Shown here piece after piece: positions 1 to 11,805 of a stretch of 64,000 nt of DNA. Below the pieces are notes generated by a model. That model did no database searches. It had not been told where the DNA came from and saw only the letters and a list, made by a program, of their open reading frames with translations. The translations under genes were made by a program, and so were the position numbers. Numbering within the stretch: position 1 is the stretch's first letter; the number at the start of each line of letters is the position of its first letter. Source of the stretch: Methylobacterium sp. J-068 (GTDB taxonomy: Bacteria > Pseudomonadota > Alphaproteobacteria > Rhizobiales > Beijerinckiaceae); NCBI RefSeq assembly GCF_022829445.1, contig NZ_JAKSXY010000095.1, forward strand, positions 124,001 to 188,000. Reading direction: 5' to 3'.

Positions 1-841
1 CCGTCCTCTGGGGCGCGGGCGCCGGGGCGTCCTCGCCCCGCGCCGCCCGCAGGGTCGCGGCCATGGCCTGGATGCGCGCATGCGGGTCGTCGGGCTGGAT
101 CACGCCCGCCGACATCACCAGCTTGGCCGCGTCGTCGACGCTCATGGCGATCTCGACGATGTCGGCGCGTGGCAGGTAGAAGAAGAACCCCGTGGTCGGG
201 TTGGGCGCGCAGGGCAGGAACACGCCGACATGGTCGCCCCCCGGCGCCAGGGCGTTCTGCACGTCGGGGGCGGCGGGGGCGGACAGGAACACCACCGACC
301 AGGTGCCCTTCACGGGGAATTCCACGAGGCCGACGGTGCGGAACGAGGTGCCGTTGGCCGAGAACAGGGTCTCGAAGATCTGGCGCAGGCCCTTGTAGAG
401 CCCCGAGATCACCGGCGTGCGGGCGAGCAGCACCTCGCCGAACTCGACGACGCTGCGGCCGACGAGGTTGGCGGTGAGGAAGCCGAGCAGCGTCACCGCC
501 ACGAAGGCGATGACGAGGCCGAGGCCGGGAATCGAGAACGGCAGGTAATGGTCGGGCAGGTAGCTCGCCGGCACCAGGGGCTTCACCCAGCCGTCGATCA
601 GGCTGATGAACCACCAGGTGAGATAGATCGTGATGGCGAGGGGGCCCGACACGATGATGCCGGTGAGGAAGTAGGTGCGCAGCCGGCCCCGCGCGCTCAC
701 CCGTGGGCGGGCGCCCGAATCGGGCTCGGGCAGCGGCGGCATGCCGAGCGTCGGGGCGCCCGGCAGCGGGAGCGGCGGCGGCGGATTCGCGGGTGGGGGT
801 CTGGGCGCCACGGATGCACTTTCGGCCGGCGGGAACGGCAT
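1..841 (-). CDS. DUF502 family membrane protein (partial, 3' end beyond window)
   Basis: The minus-strand frame opens with ATG at 841 (MPFPPAESASV) and stays open to the window edge, giving about 280 residues without a stop. The first ~45 residues are Pro-rich and cytoplasmic-looking. Two membrane segments follow: one around the stretch YFLTGIIVSGPLAITIYL, another around the stretch GLGLVIAFVAVTLLGFL. Then comes a soluble part with the family-typical PVISGLYKGLRQ and VEFPVKGTWSVVF segments. This order matches DUF502 proteins, which have two membrane helices and unknown function. A purine-rich stretch (GTAAGAGGCTC) lies just upstream of the start. The gene is divergent from the small gene at 1014. 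Confidence 0.85.
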   Translation of the reverse strand, partial: MPFPPAESASVAPRPPPANPPPPLPLPGAPTLGMPPLPEPDSGARPRVSARGRLRTYFLTGIIVSGPLAITIYLTWWFISLIDGWVKPLVPASYLPDHYLPFSIPGLGLVIAFVAVTLLGFLTANLVGRSVVEFGEVLLARTPVISGLYKGLRQIFETLFSANGTSFRTVGLVEFPVKGTWSVVFLSAPAAPDVQNALAPGGDHVGVFLPCAPNPTTGFFFYLPRADIVEIAMSVDDAAKLVMSAGVIQPDDPHARIQAMAATLRAARGEDAPAPAPQRT

Positions 842-1013
842 CTCGGGAGCCTCTTACGCCGTGACGGCGGCGGGAGACGGGTCTCCGGGCAGGCTTGAAC
901 CCTGCCCTAGAGGTAGCCCCTGCGCCGCTTCGGCTCAAGACCGCCGCGCGATCCGGGATCCGGGTTGCGCGCCCGCGTTGCGCGGCACGCGCGCGCGGGC
1001 CTATTCAGGGGGC

Positions 1014-1277
1014 ATGACCGAGAAGCTGACGATCCGCGCCCTGTGCGACCTGGGCCTCATTTCCGAGACCGACGTGAAGGCGGCCATCGCCGCCTACATG
1101 GCCGACCCGATGGCGCCGCCCTTCGTCTTCGAGGCGGGCTACCGGCTCAACCTCGCCAAGGCGATCCGCCGCCATCCCGGCGCCAACGACTTCATCCACC
1201 GCAGCGGCGCCGGCCCGCAGCTGAAGCGGCCCTTCGTCGAGGCGGCGATCTGGGAGGCGCGCCCGGAGCGGGAATGA
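1014..1277 (+). CDS. conserved hypothetical protein, 87 aa
   Basis: Small acidic-to-neutral soluble protein starting MTEKLTIRALCDLGL. The first half looks helical (ISETDVKAAIAAYM), and the remainder carries FVFEAGYRLNLAKAIRRHPG and ends in WEARPERE. I recognise no domain. A GGGGG run 4-8 nt upstream of the ATG can serve as ribosome binding site; longer upstream extensions of this frame run through low-quality GC-rich sequence and are not used. It is divergent from the DUF502 gene and has no clear operon partner. Confidence 0.6.
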   Translation: MTEKLTIRALCDLGLISETDVKAAIAAYMADPMAPPFVFEAGYRLNLAKAIRRHPGANDFIHRSGAGPQLKRPFVEAAIWEARPERE

Positions 1278-1573
1278 CCCGCGCGGGCGGGACATTCCCG
1301 CCCGGCAGAACGGGCCTGCTTCGGGAGCGCGATCCTGGGGAAGGCTCTTGTCGTATGTCGCCGCGATTCGAAAAACGCTGTTCTTGACCGGCGACAGGTT
1401 AGGCCTGAAAAATACGGTGCGATGCTTGGCGATGTCCAGTCGTCCGGGCGTGCCGATCGCAAGGCGTCATCGATCTCTTCCTCTCTCACGGTCCGTGAAC
1501 GGGGCGAACCCGGCCGCGGGTCGGCGCCTGATCGGCTCACCCTCACACATGATGGCCAGCGAAGGGGCGCGTG

Positions 1574-1765
1574 ATGGTTCCTGGGGATCAGGTTGTGTTC
1601 ACGAGACTCGACGTCGCCGAAATCCTCGGGATCTGGCGTCACGCCACCGGGCGCATCGTCGACGTCCTGCCCGCCATCGACGGGTCCGAGGTGGTGGACG
1701 TCCAGTTCGACGGGCACCGCCTGCTGGTGGGCTACATCGCGACGCTCTTCCAGCGCGTCGGCTGA
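1574..1765 (+). CDS. hypothetical protein, 63 aa
   Basis: Short protein starting MVPGDQVVFTRLDVAEILGIW and ending YIATLFQRVG. The alternating hydrophobic pattern (GRIVDVLPAIDGSEVVDVQF) suggests a small beta-rich fold. GAAGGGG lies 7-13 nt upstream of the ATG and supports the start. It ends 31 bp before cysE on the same strand, so the two may be co-transcribed. No family recognised. Confidence 0.55.
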   Translation: MVPGDQVVFTRLDVAEILGIWRHATGRIVDVLPAIDGSEVVDVQFDGHRLLVGYIATLFQRVG

Positions 1766-1796
1766 GCCCGATGACCGGCCCGAGGACGCGACACGC

Positions 1797-2675
1797 ATGA
1801 CCGCCGGCAGCCAAGCCTCCCGCGCCGCCCACGAGGCGCTGCCCGGCACCATCCTGCGCCCGCCCCTGCGCAGCGTGAGCCGGACGCAGGCGGCCCCCGA
1901 CGTCTGGCAGGCGATGCGGGCGGAGGCGGAGGCCGCGCTGATCGAGGAGCCGCTCTATGCCGGGATCATCCAGGCGACGGTGCTCGACCAGCCGAGCCTG
2001 ATCCACGCCTTCGCGTACCGGCTCGCCCATCGCCTCGGCGACGGCGACCTCGCGCGGCTCTCGACCCGCGACCTCTGCCTCTCGGCCTTCGAGGCGGACC
2101 CGTACGCGGGCGACCACGCCGTGCGCGATCTCGTCGCGATCCGCGAGCGCGACCCCACCTGCCGCCGCTACCTCGATCCCTTCCTGTTCTACAAGGGGCT
2201 CGCCGCCCTGGAGGGGTACCGGGTGGCCCATTGGCTCTGGCACCAGGGCCGCGCCACCCTGGCGCTCCACATCCAGAGCCGGATCTCCGAGGTGTTCGGG
2301 GCCGACATCCACCCGGCCGCGCGGATCGGCTCGGGCGTCTTCATCGACCACGCCACCGGCGTCGTGATCGGCGAGACCACGGTGGTGGCCGACGACGTCT
2401 CGATCCTGCAATCGGTGACGCTGGGGGGCAACGGCAAGCAGAGTGGCGACCGGCACCCGAAGATCGAGCGCGGCGTGCTGCTCAGCGTCGGCGCCAAGGT
2501 TCTCGGCAACATCCGGGTCGGCGAGGGCGCGAAGGTCGCCGCGGCCGCCGTGGTCCTGCACGACGTGCCCGCCCACACCACCGTGGCGGGCGTGCCCGCG
2601 CGCGTCGTCTCCCGGATCAGCGCCGCCGAGGATCCCGCCCTCAGCATGGACCAGTTCTTCGGCGACGGGATCTAG
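1797..2675 (+). CDS. cysE: serine O-acetyltransferase
   Basis: Transfers acetyl from acetyl-CoA to serine, making O-acetylserine, the precursor of cysteine. The 292-residue protein has the alpha-helical N-terminal domain (about residues 30-165). The left-handed beta-helix hexapeptide repeat domain follows, with the family signature FIDHATGVVIGETTVV carrying the catalytic His-Asp region. Then come the GGNGKQSGDRHPKI loop and GVPARVV. ATG at 1797 is chosen because it gives the usual CysE length; the same frame is open further upstream but reads as shadow sequence. It lies 362 bp upstream of an encapsulin shell gene and its cysteine desulfurase cargo. The context suggests it supplies cysteine for the compartment, a pairing known from other family 2 encapsulin loci. 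Confidence 0.93.
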   Translation: MTAGSQASRAAHEALPGTILRPPLRSVSRTQAAPDVWQAMRAEAEAALIEEPLYAGIIQATVLDQPSLIHAFAYRLAHRLGDGDLARLSTRDLCLSAFEADPYAGDHAVRDLVAIRERDPTCRRYLDPFLFYKGLAALEGYRVAHWLWHQGRATLALHIQSRISEVFGADIHPAARIGSGVFIDHATGVVIGETTVVADDVSILQSVTLGGNGKQSGDRHPKIERGVLLSVGAKVLGNIRVGEGAKVAAAAVVLHDVPAHTTVAGVPARVVSRISAAEDPALSMDQFFGDGI

Positions 2676-2689
2676 ATCGAGCCCCCGCG

Positions 2690-3000
2690 ACGAACCTCTT
2701 CTGCAACAGATCGCGGCGACAGAGAATAAATCTCTCCTTTCCGGATTTTGTAGAATGAATTCATATCCAAATGAGAAAAGTAGTTTGTTCGTGCTCTGAG
2801 AGTGCGAAATTATGGAACATCATTTTATTGACCGCCTTCTCCGGCAGACGATAAAACGATGTGCATCCACAGTAACGCTTCCAGGTAAGCGGTGGACGCC
2901 AAGATCATCCCGATACGATCATTGATTCAAGACAATCCATCGAACGAGAGCGGTCGCGCGACGGGCGCCGATCGATGCGGCCTCGGCCGTGTCGCGGCTG
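2690..3000 (+). promoter_or_regulatory. AT-rich intergenic region upstream of the encapsulin operon
   Basis: The 362-bp gap between cysE and the encapsulin gene is strikingly AT-rich from about 2,700 to 2,900 compared with its surroundings. It has A/T runs such as GAATTCATATCC and CATCATTTTATTGACC. No ORF there looks like a protein. This is the natural place for a separate, regulated promoter of the shell-cargo operon. I cannot assign a regulator or an exact -35/-10 pair. Confidence 0.4.
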
Positions 3001-3037
3001 ACCCGTGCCGCCTGCCGATACACGGAGACGAACACCG

Positions 3038-4415
3038 ATGAGTGGACCGGGTCTGAGCGTGAGCGCCTCGGCGGCACGCAATCTCGCAACCGCGACCGTC
3101 ACTTCGGTCCAGAACGCGGCCAACACCCCCCGCTGGTTCCATCGCCTGCTGCCCTTCGTCGACGTCGCCGGCGGCGTCTACCGGGTCAACCGCCGGGCGG
3201 TGGTGCTGGCCAAGCCCGGTCGGATCGAGCTGTCCAACGACGATGGCGCGCGCACCGTGCGGCCGGCCTCCCTGCGGCGCATCCCGCTGTTCAGCCGCCT
3301 CGGCGACAACGAGCTGGCGGCGCTGGCGGGCAAGTTCACCGCCTCGCAGCACAAGGCCGGCGCGGTCATCGCCGAGGAAGGCTCGTCCGACCGCAGCCTG
3401 ACCGTGGTGGCCGACGGCACCGTCGAACTCACCCTGTCCGGCCCGTTCAAGGGCCGCCTGCGCCAGGGACTGGCCACCGGCGGCGACTATTTCGGTGACG
3501 GCGACCTCGTGGGCGAGAACACGCCGGCCCCGGCCGTGAAGGCGCTCTCGGCGGTGACCCTGCTCACCCTCGACCGGGCCGCCATCGAGGACGAGGGCAT
3601 CCGCTCGCGCATCACCCAGTACGTGGAGGAGCGCGACCGGCTGAAGGGCCACACGAATTCCCACGGCGAGCAGGGCATCGAGCTCCTGGCGGTCCATACG
3701 GGCGAGCCGCGCCTGCCCACCACCTTCGTGGATTACGAGGAGGACCCGCGCGAGTACCATCTCTCCACGATCCAGACGATCCTGCACACCCACACCCGCG
3801 TCACCGACCTCTATTCCAACGAGATCGACCAGCTGCGCGAGCAGATCCGCCTCACGGTCGATGCCGTGAAGGAGCGCGAGGAGTGGGAGCTGTTCAACAA
3901 CTCCGAGTTCGGCCTGCTGCACGAAGTCAGCCAGCGCCAGCGCATCCCCACCCGTGGCGGTCCGCCCACCCCGGACGACCTCGACGAGCTCCTGACCCTG
4001 GTCTGGAAGAAGCCCGCCTTCTTCGTGGCCCATCCCCGCGCCATCGCGGCCTTCGGCCGTGAGGCGACCCGGCGCGGCGTGCCGCCGGTGGTGATCCACC
4101 TGTTCGGTTCGCCCTTCCTCACCTGGCGCGGCGTGCCCATCGTGCCGAGCGACAAGCTGCCCATCGACATCGATCCGGTGACCGGCGCCCAGACCACCTC
4201 GATCCTGCTCCTGCGCGTCGGCGAGGGCGAGCAGGGCGTGGTCGGCCTGCAGAAGTCCGGCGTCACCGGCGAGATCGAGACCGGCCTGTCGGTGCGCTAC
4301 ATGGGCACCAACGACCACTCCATCGCCTCGCACCTCGTGACCCGCTACTTCTCGGCCGCCGTGCTGGTGGAGGACGCGATCGCACGCCTCGATAACGTGC
4401 TCCTGGGCAACTATC

Positions 4416-4429
<14 letters not shown>
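3038..4429 (+). CDS. family 2B encapsulin nanocompartment shell protein with cNMP-binding-like insertion
   Basis: Predicted shell subunit of a virus-capsid-like (HK97 fold) protein compartment; 463 aa. The N-terminal arm (residues 1-~75) leads into an inserted Crp-type cyclic-nucleotide-binding-like domain (about 79-195: LRRIPLFSRLGDNELAALAGKF, later GDYFGDGDLVGEN). The rest is the capsid fold, including HLSTIQTILHTHTRVTDLYS, GIELLAVHTGEPRLP and ETGLSVRYMGTNDHSIASHL. The presence of the insertion is what separates family 2B from 2A. The phosphate-binding cassette (FGDGDLVGENTPAPAV) lacks the canonical Arg-Thr/Ser-Ala, so true cAMP binding is uncertain. ATG 3038 has GGAG at 3023-3026. The stop overlaps the next gene by 14 nt, indicating a tight operon with the cargo enzyme. 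Confidence 0.92.
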
Positions 4430-6440
<2,011 letters not shown>

Positions 6441-6449
6441 GAGCCCGGA

Positions 6450-6481
6450 CCGGGACGGGGACGCCGGCGTCCCCGTCCCGG
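6450..6481. terminator. perfect 16-bp-arm palindrome between convergent genes
   Basis: Both arms are exact reverse complements around a CC|GG centre (left arm CCGGGACGGGGACGCC). It lies 10 bp after the desulfurase stop and 60 bp before the glmS stop, so it can act as a bidirectional terminator. There is no T-run after it, so strict Rho-independent activity is not certain. Confidence 0.6.
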
Positions 6482-6540
6482 GCGCGCGGGATGCGAAGCC
6501 CGCGCCCGAGAGGCCATGGGGCCGGAGCGTGTGAGGGCCG

Positions 6541-8367
6541 CTACTCCACCGTCACCGACTTGGCGAGGTTTCGCGGCTGGTCGACGTCTTTCCCCATGAA
6601 GACGGCGGTGTGGTAGGCGATGAGCTGGATCGGCACCGCGTAGACGATCGGGGCCACCACGGGGTCGAGGTCGGGCATCATCACGGTGGCCATGGTGTCG
6701 AGGCCGGCCGCCGCCGCGCCCCTGGCATCGCCGATCAGGATGATGCGTCCGCCGCGCGCGGCCACCTCCTGCATGTTCGACACCGTCTTCTCGAAGATCG
6801 CGTCGTGGGGGGCGATCACGATCACCGGCACGCTCTCGTCGATGAGCGCGATGGGGCCGTGCTTGAGTTCGCCCGCCGCATAACCTTCGGCGTGGATGTA
6901 GCTGATTTCCTTGAGTTTCAGCGCGCCCTCCAACGCCATCGGATAGCTCGTGCCGCGCCCCAGATAGAGCACGTCGCGGGCCTTCGAGACCTCGCGGGCC
7001 AGACCCTCGATCTCGCCCTCCAGCTTCGTCGCGTCCGCCATCAGGCCCGGCACGGTGATCAGTGCGTCGACGAGGCGGCGCTCCTCGTCCGCGCTCAGGG
7101 TGCCGCGCGCCCGGCCAGCATGGATGGCCAGACACAGCAGCACCGTGAGCTGGCACGAGAACGCCTTGGTGGAGGCGACGCCGATCTCGGGACCGGCCAG
7201 CGTCGGCACGGTGGCCGAGGCCTCCCGCGCGATGGTCGAGGTCGGCACGTTCACCACGGCGAGCGTGTGCTGGCCCTGACCCTTGGCGTAGCGGAGCGAG
7301 GCGAGGGTGTCGGCGGTCTCGCCCGATTGCGAGATCACGAGGGTGAGCCCGTCCCGGTCGAGCGGCGGCTCGCGGTAGCGCGCCTCCGAGGCGACGTCGA
7401 TCTCGACGGGCAGCCGGGCCAGGCTCTCGAACCAGTACTTGGCCACGAGGCCGGCATAATAGGCGGTGCCGCAGGCGGTGATCGAGATCCGCGAGAGCGT
7501 GGCGAAGTCGAAGGGCAGGGCCTCGGGCAGGGCGACGCGGCCGTTCGCGAGGTCGACGTAATGGGCGAGCGTGCGGCCCACCACCTCGGGCTGCTCGTGG
7601 ATCTCCTTGGCCATGAAGTGGCGATGGTTGCCCTTCTCCACCCGATAGGCCTGGGCGACGATGCGCTGGCGCTCGCGCGCCACCGGGTTGCCGGCCCCAT
7701 CGCGGATCTCGGCCCCATCGCGTGACAGGATCGCCCAGTCGCCCTCGTCGAGATAGGTGATTTCCTGGGTGAAGGGCGCCAGCGCCAGGGCGTCCGAGCC
7801 GAGATAGGTCTCGCCCGCGCCGAAACCGATGGCCAGCGGCGCCCCGTGCCGGGCGCCGATGAGGAGGTCGTCGTGGCCGGCGAAGATGAAGCCGAGCGCG
7901 AAGGCGCCGTGCAGGCGCGGCAGGCAGGCGGCCACCGCGTCCACCGGACCGAGGCCCCGGTCCATGGCGTGGCTGACGAGCTGGGCCACCACCTCGGTGT
8001 CGGTCTCGCTCTCGAAGCGCACCCCTTGCGCCTGGAGTTCGGCCTTCAGCGCGCGGAAATTCTCGATGATGCCGTTGTGCACGACGGCGAGGCGGGCCGT
8101 GGCGTGCGGGTGGGCGTTGGTCTCGTTGGGGCGGCCATGCGTCGCCCAGCGGGTGTGGCCGATGCCGATGGCGCCGCCGAGGGGCTCGTCGCGCAGGCGC
8201 ATCTCGAGGTTGGAGAGCTTGCCCTCGGCGCGCCGCCGCTCCAGGCGGCCCTGCGTCAGGGTGGCGATGCCGGCCGAGTCGTAGCCGCGGTATTCGAGCC
8301 GGCGCAGGGCTTCCACCAGCTGCCCGGCCACGGCGTCCCGTCCGACGATGCCAACGATTCCGCACAT
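6541..8367 (-). CDS. glmS: glutamine-fructose-6-phosphate aminotransferase (isomerising)
   Basis: Makes glucosamine-6-phosphate from fructose-6-phosphate and glutamine, the first step to UDP-GlcNAc for peptidoglycan and lipopolysaccharide. It is 608 aa, the usual size. The start at 8367 gives MCGIVGIVGRD, with the essential N-terminal Cys nucleophile directly after Met. The glutaminase domain covers about residues 1-240 (GHTRWATHGRPN, HNGIIENF). Two SIS sugar-isomerase domains follow (ISQSGETADTLASL; YLGRGTSYPMALEGALKLKEISY) and the C-terminus is NLAKSVTVE, as in the family. It is transcribed after glmU in the same direction with a 205-bp gap, so the two enzymes of this pathway are neighbours. 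Confidence 0.97.
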   Translation of the reverse strand: MCGIVGIVGRDAVAGQLVEALRRLEYRGYDSAGIATLTQGRLERRRAEGKLSNLEMRLRDEPLGGAIGIGHTRWATHGRPNETNAHPHATARLAVVHNGIIENFRALKAELQAQGVRFESETDTEVVAQLVSHAMDRGLGPVDAVAACLPRLHGAFALGFIFAGHDDLLIGARHGAPLAIGFGAGETYLGSDALALAPFTQEITYLDEGDWAILSRDGAEIRDGAGNPVARERQRIVAQAYRVEKGNHRHFMAKEIHEQPEVVGRTLAHYVDLANGRVALPEALPFDFATLSRISITACGTAYYAGLVAKYWFESLARLPVEIDVASEARYREPPLDRDGLTLVISQSGETADTLASLRYAKGQGQHTLAVVNVPTSTIAREASATVPTLAGPEIGVASTKAFSCQLTVLLCLAIHAGRARGTLSADEERRLVDALITVPGLMADATKLEGEIEGLAREVSKARDVLYLGRGTSYPMALEGALKLKEISYIHAEGYAAGELKHGPIALIDESVPVIVIAPHDAIFEKTVSNMQEVAARGGRIILIGDARGAAAAGLDTMATVMMPDLDPVVAPIVYAVPIQLIAYHTAVFMGKDVDQPRNLAKSVTVE

Positions 8368-8572
8368 GGGTTCGTGTCTCTCAAGAATCCGGTTCGGGGG
8401 CACGGCCGGGGCCGCGTCACCCCGGGCTTGTACCGGATCGAGACAGGCGCGCGCCAGCCACGCGCCGCTTCCTCCGGCCAATCTGGCGGGCAGCCTGCCC
8501 GCGCAATCCTGAACGGGGGCTTGCGCGCTCCTGGACGGGACCGGCCCAGTGTCCGCCAAGTGCCGGGATGGT

Positions 8573-9958
8573 TTACGGTTTTTTCGCCCGCGCCGCCTTC
8601 TCGGCCTGGAGCGCGGCGCGCTTGCCCGGTGCCCAGCCCGCCACGTTGCGCTGGCGCCCCCGCGACACCGCGAGCGCGTCCTCCGGCACCTCCGCGGCGA
8701 TCACCGAGCCCGCGCCCACGATGGCGCCCGCGCCGACGCGCACGGGGGCGACGAGGGCGGTGTTCGAGCCGATGAAGGCCCCCGCCCCGATCTCGGTGCG
8801 GTGCTTGTTCACCCCGTCATAATTGCAGGTGATGGTGCCGGCCCCGAGATTGGCGCCAGCACCCACCTCGGCATCGCCCACATAGGTGAGGTGGTTGGCC
8901 TTGGCGCCGGCCCCCATCCGGGCGTTCTTGACCTCGACGAAGTTACCGATGCGGGCGCCCGTCTCCAGCACCGCGCCGGGACGCAGGCGCGCATAGGGGC
9001 CGATCTGCACGCCGGCCGCCAGGGTGGCGCCCTCGAGATGCGAGAAGGCATGCACCACGCAACCGTCGCCGACCGTCACGTTCGGCCCGAACACCACGTG
9101 AGGTTCTACGAGAACGTCACGTCCCAACACCGTGTCGAAACTGAAGAAAACGGTCTCGGGCGCGATCAGCGTCGCGCCCGCCACCTGCGCCGCGCGGCGC
9201 AGGCGCCCCTGGATCTCGGCCTCGGCCACCGAGAGCTGGACCCGGTCGTTGACCCCTTGCGCCTCGGCTTCCGCGACGGGCACCACCGCGACCGCAAGAC
9301 CGTCCGCGACCGCGAGCGCGACCGCGTCGGGGAGGTAGTATTCGCCCGCCGCGTTGGCGTTGCCGATGCGGGAGAGGAGGGCGAGCGCATGGGCGCCGGA
9401 CAGCGCCATCAGCCCGGCATTGCACAGGGTGACGGCGCGCTCGTCCGCGCTCGCATCCTTCTCCTCGCGGATCGCCAGCACGCGCTCGCCCGCCGTCAGC
9501 ACGCGGCCGTAGCCGGCCGGGTTCGGCGTCTCGAAGGCCAGCACCGCCACGGCCGCGCCCTGGCTGAGCGGCGCGCGCAGGCGGGCGAGGGTGGCGGCGG
9601 TGATCAGGGGCGTGTCGCCGAAGGCGATCACCACGTCGTCGTCGCCCGCCTCCAAGGCGGCCCGGGCGGCCAGCACCGCGTGCGCGGTGCCGAGGCGCTC
9701 GGCCTGGGGGAAGACGTCCGCCCCCGGCGCCAGGGCCGCGATCTCGTGGGCGACCTCCGCCTGGCCCGGCTCCACCACCACGGCGATGCGGCTGGCCCCG
9801 GCCTCGCGCGCGGCGGCCAGCACGTGGCCCAGCATCGTCCGGCCGGCGATCCGGTGCAGCACCTTCGGCCGGTCCGAGCGCATCCGCGTGCCCTTGCCGG
9901 CGGCGAGCACGATGGCGGTGAGACTGCGCGCTGAAGTCATGGTCGTCTGGTCCGTCAT
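8573..9958 (-). CDS. glmU: bifunctional GlcNAc-1-P uridyltransferase / glucosamine-1-P acetyltransferase
   Basis: Performs the last two steps to UDP-GlcNAc. The N-terminal pyrophosphorylase domain has the nucleotide-binding signature [18 protein letters not shown] and AFGDTPLI. The C-terminal left-handed beta-helix acetyltransferase has the [20 protein letters not shown] segment. At 461 aa it matches the family. ATG at 9958 ([12 protein letters not shown]) is taken; the internal ATG at 9940 is an equally good start, and neither has a strong Shine-Dalgarno sequence. The frame extends upstream to 10,270, but that stretch does not look coding. Confidence 0.95.
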   Translation of the reverse strand: MTDQTTMTSARSLTAIVLAAGKGTRMRSDRPKVLHRIAGRTMLGHVLAAAREAGASRIAVVVEPGQAEVAHEIAALAPGADVFPQAERLGTAHAVLAARAALEAGDDDVVIAFGDTPLITAATLARLRAPLSQGAAVAVLAFETPNPAGYGRVLTAGERVLAIREEKDASADERAVTLCNAGLMALSGAHALALLSRIGNANAAGEYYLPDAVALAVADGLAVAVVPVAEAEAQGVNDRVQLSVAEAEIQGRLRRAAQVAGATLIAPETVFFSFDTVLGRDVLVEPHVVFGPNVTVGDGCVVHAFSHLEGATLAAGVQIGPYARLRPGAVLETGARIGNFVEVKNARMGAGAKANHLTYVGDAEVGAGANLGAGTITCNYDGVNKHRTEIGAGAFIGSNTALVAPVRVGAGAIVGAGSVIAAEVPEDALAVSRGRQRNVAGWAPGKRAALQAEKAARAKKP

Positions 9959-10233
9959 CGAGGGGTCGCCACGGGGCGAACGGTCGTTGTCCTCGCGGCT
10001 AAAGCGCGGACAGGGCTCTTTCAAGTCCGGCGGGCGCTTCGAAGTCTTCGCGGAGACCGGCGCCTGCACCGGCATGTGCGCCGAAACGAACGCTCCGGAG
10101 CCCTGCGGCGTTGACCGGTGAGGTCCGGGACGGCTTAACCCCCGGTTCAGGGCTCGACATGGTAAACACCCCGTAGCCTCGTACCCTGGGCCCCTTGGCC
10201 TCCACGCGCGTTCGCGCCGACCAGACGGACCCG

Positions 10234-11805
10234 ATGACGCCGCCGAACCCGGATTTCCTCGACGACCCATCGGCCTGCCCCAGCCGCCGCACCGTTCTCG
10301 TGCGGGCCGGCCTCGCGGCCCTGGCCGGCGGGCTCTGCGCCCTGCCCTCGCCCGCCCGCGCCGACGAGGCCCCGGCCCTGCCCGCCGACGGCACGCCCTT
10401 CCAGCCCGGCCTCGTCACCGATCTCGCCCGGGCGCTGGCGAAGCGCGCCTACGCGGCGCCGCGCACCGACGACCTGCCCGATGCCCTGACCGGGCTCAAC
10501 CGCGAGCAGTACGCCGCCATCCGCACCCGGCCCGGCAGCGCGGTCTGGGCCGAGGCCGGGCTCGGCTTCACCCTCGAGCCCCTGCATCGCGGCTCGGTCT
10601 TCCGCTCGCGGGTCGCGCTGGCCCTGGTGGAGGAGGGCACCGTGCGCGCCCTGCCCTACGATCCGGCCCGGTTCGAGACGGAAGGGGTCGCGCTGCCGGC
10701 CTTCAAGGAGGATCCGGGCTATTCGGGCTTCCGCATCCGTGCCCGCTTCCGGGGCGGCGAACTCAGCGATTTCGCGATGTTCCAGGGGGCCTCGTTCTTC
10801 CGCCTGCTGGCCACCGGCCAGGGCTTCGGCGTGACGGCACGGGCGCTGACCCTGCGCCCCGCCGACGCGAAGGGCGAGGAATTCCCCGAGTTCCGCGCGA
10901 TCTGGATCGAGCGGCCGGGTCCCGGCGGTCCCCTCGTCCTGCACGCGCTGGTGGATTCGCCCTCCGCCACGGCGGCCCTGCGCATGAGCCTGCGCCCCGG
11001 CGACACCTCGCTCTGCGACGTCGAGGGGACGGTCTTCGCCCGGGCGGCCATCGACCACCTGGGTCTCGGCGGCATGACCACGAGCTACCTCTTCGGCCCG
11101 CACGACCGGCGCGGGGCGGACGATGCCCGCGCGGGCGCCTCGTCCAGCGGCGGCCTGCAGATCCGCACGGGCTCCGGCGAGGCGATCTGGCGACCGGTGC
11201 GCAACCCCGAGACCCTGCAGATCTCCTCCTTCATGGACGAGAACCCGAAGGGCTTCGGGCTGATGCAGCGCGCGCGCGACTACGCCGCCTTCCAGGACGA
11301 CGTGCAGCACTGGGAGTGGCGGCCCTCGCTCTGGCTCGAGCCCCTGGGCGCCTGGGGACCGGGCACGGTGACGCTCCTGGAAATCCCGAGCGATTCCGAG
11401 TTCAACGAGAACGTCCTGGCCTATTGGCGCCCCAAGGCGACCCTCGCGGCCGGGGCCGAGATGCCGTTCAGCTATCGCCAGCACTGGTGCTGGCAGCCGC
11501 CCGAGCCGCCGCGCGTGGCGCAGGTCTCGGGCACCCGCAGCGGGCGCGGCGGCGAGAACCGCCGCCTGTTCCTCGTGGACTTCACCGGGGAGGGGCTGGC
11601 GGCGCCCGGTGACGTCCGGACCCAGCTCGGCGCGGCCTCCGGCGCGATCACGACGAGCACCCTCTACCGCTACCCCGAGCGCAATACCCTGCGGGTCGCC
11701 TTCGAACTCGACCCCAAGGGCGAGAAATCCTGCGAATTGCGGCTCTCCCTGCAGCGCGCCGACACGCTCCTCACCGAAACCTGGCTCTACCGTTGGACCC
11801 CGTGA
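10234..11805 (+). CDS. opgD: periplasmic glucan biosynthesis protein OpgD/OpgG family, Tat-exported
   Basis: Periplasmic protein needed to make osmoregulated periplasmic glucans from chains exported by OpgH. It is 523 aa from ATG 10234 ([11 protein letters not shown]). A twin-arginine motif ([10 protein letters not shown]) precedes a hydrophobic stretch ending in an Ala-x-Ala-like site (PSPARADEA). The Tat signal is typical of the OpgD subtype rather than Sec-exported OpgG. Family segments include [52 protein letters not shown] and [15 protein letters not shown]. It shares a GTGA stop-start overlap with opgH. The G/D subtype assignment is an inference from the signal. Confidence 0.9.
   Translation: MTPPNPDFLDDPSACPSRRTVLVRAGLAALAGGLCALPSPARADEAPALPADGTPFQPGLVTDLARALAKRAYAAPRTDDLPDALTGLNREQYAAIRTRPGSAVWAEAGLGFTLEPLHRGSVFRSRVALALVEEGTVRALPYDPARFETEGVALPAFKEDPGYSGFRIRARFRGGELSDFAMFQGASFFRLLATGQGFGVTARALTLRPADAKGEEFPEFRAIWIERPGPGGPLVLHALVDSPSATAALRMSLRPGDTSLCDVEGTVFARAAIDHLGLGGMTTSYLFGPHDRRGADDARAGASSSGGLQIRTGSGEAIWRPVRNPETLQISSFMDENPKGFGLMQRARDYAAFQDDVQHWEWRPSLWLEPLGAWGPGTVTLLEIPSDSEFNENVLAYWRPKATLAAGAEMPFSYRQHWCWQPPEPPRVAQVSGTRSGRGGENRRLFLVDFTGEGLAAPGDVRTQLGAASGAITTSTLYRYPERNTLRVAFELDPKGEKSCELRLSLQRADTLLTETWLYRWTP

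Noticed and set aside
80..898. Long plus-strand ORF (272 aa)
   Set aside because: His/Arg/Gly/Glu-rich shadow of the DUF502 gene on the other strand; no family-like segments.
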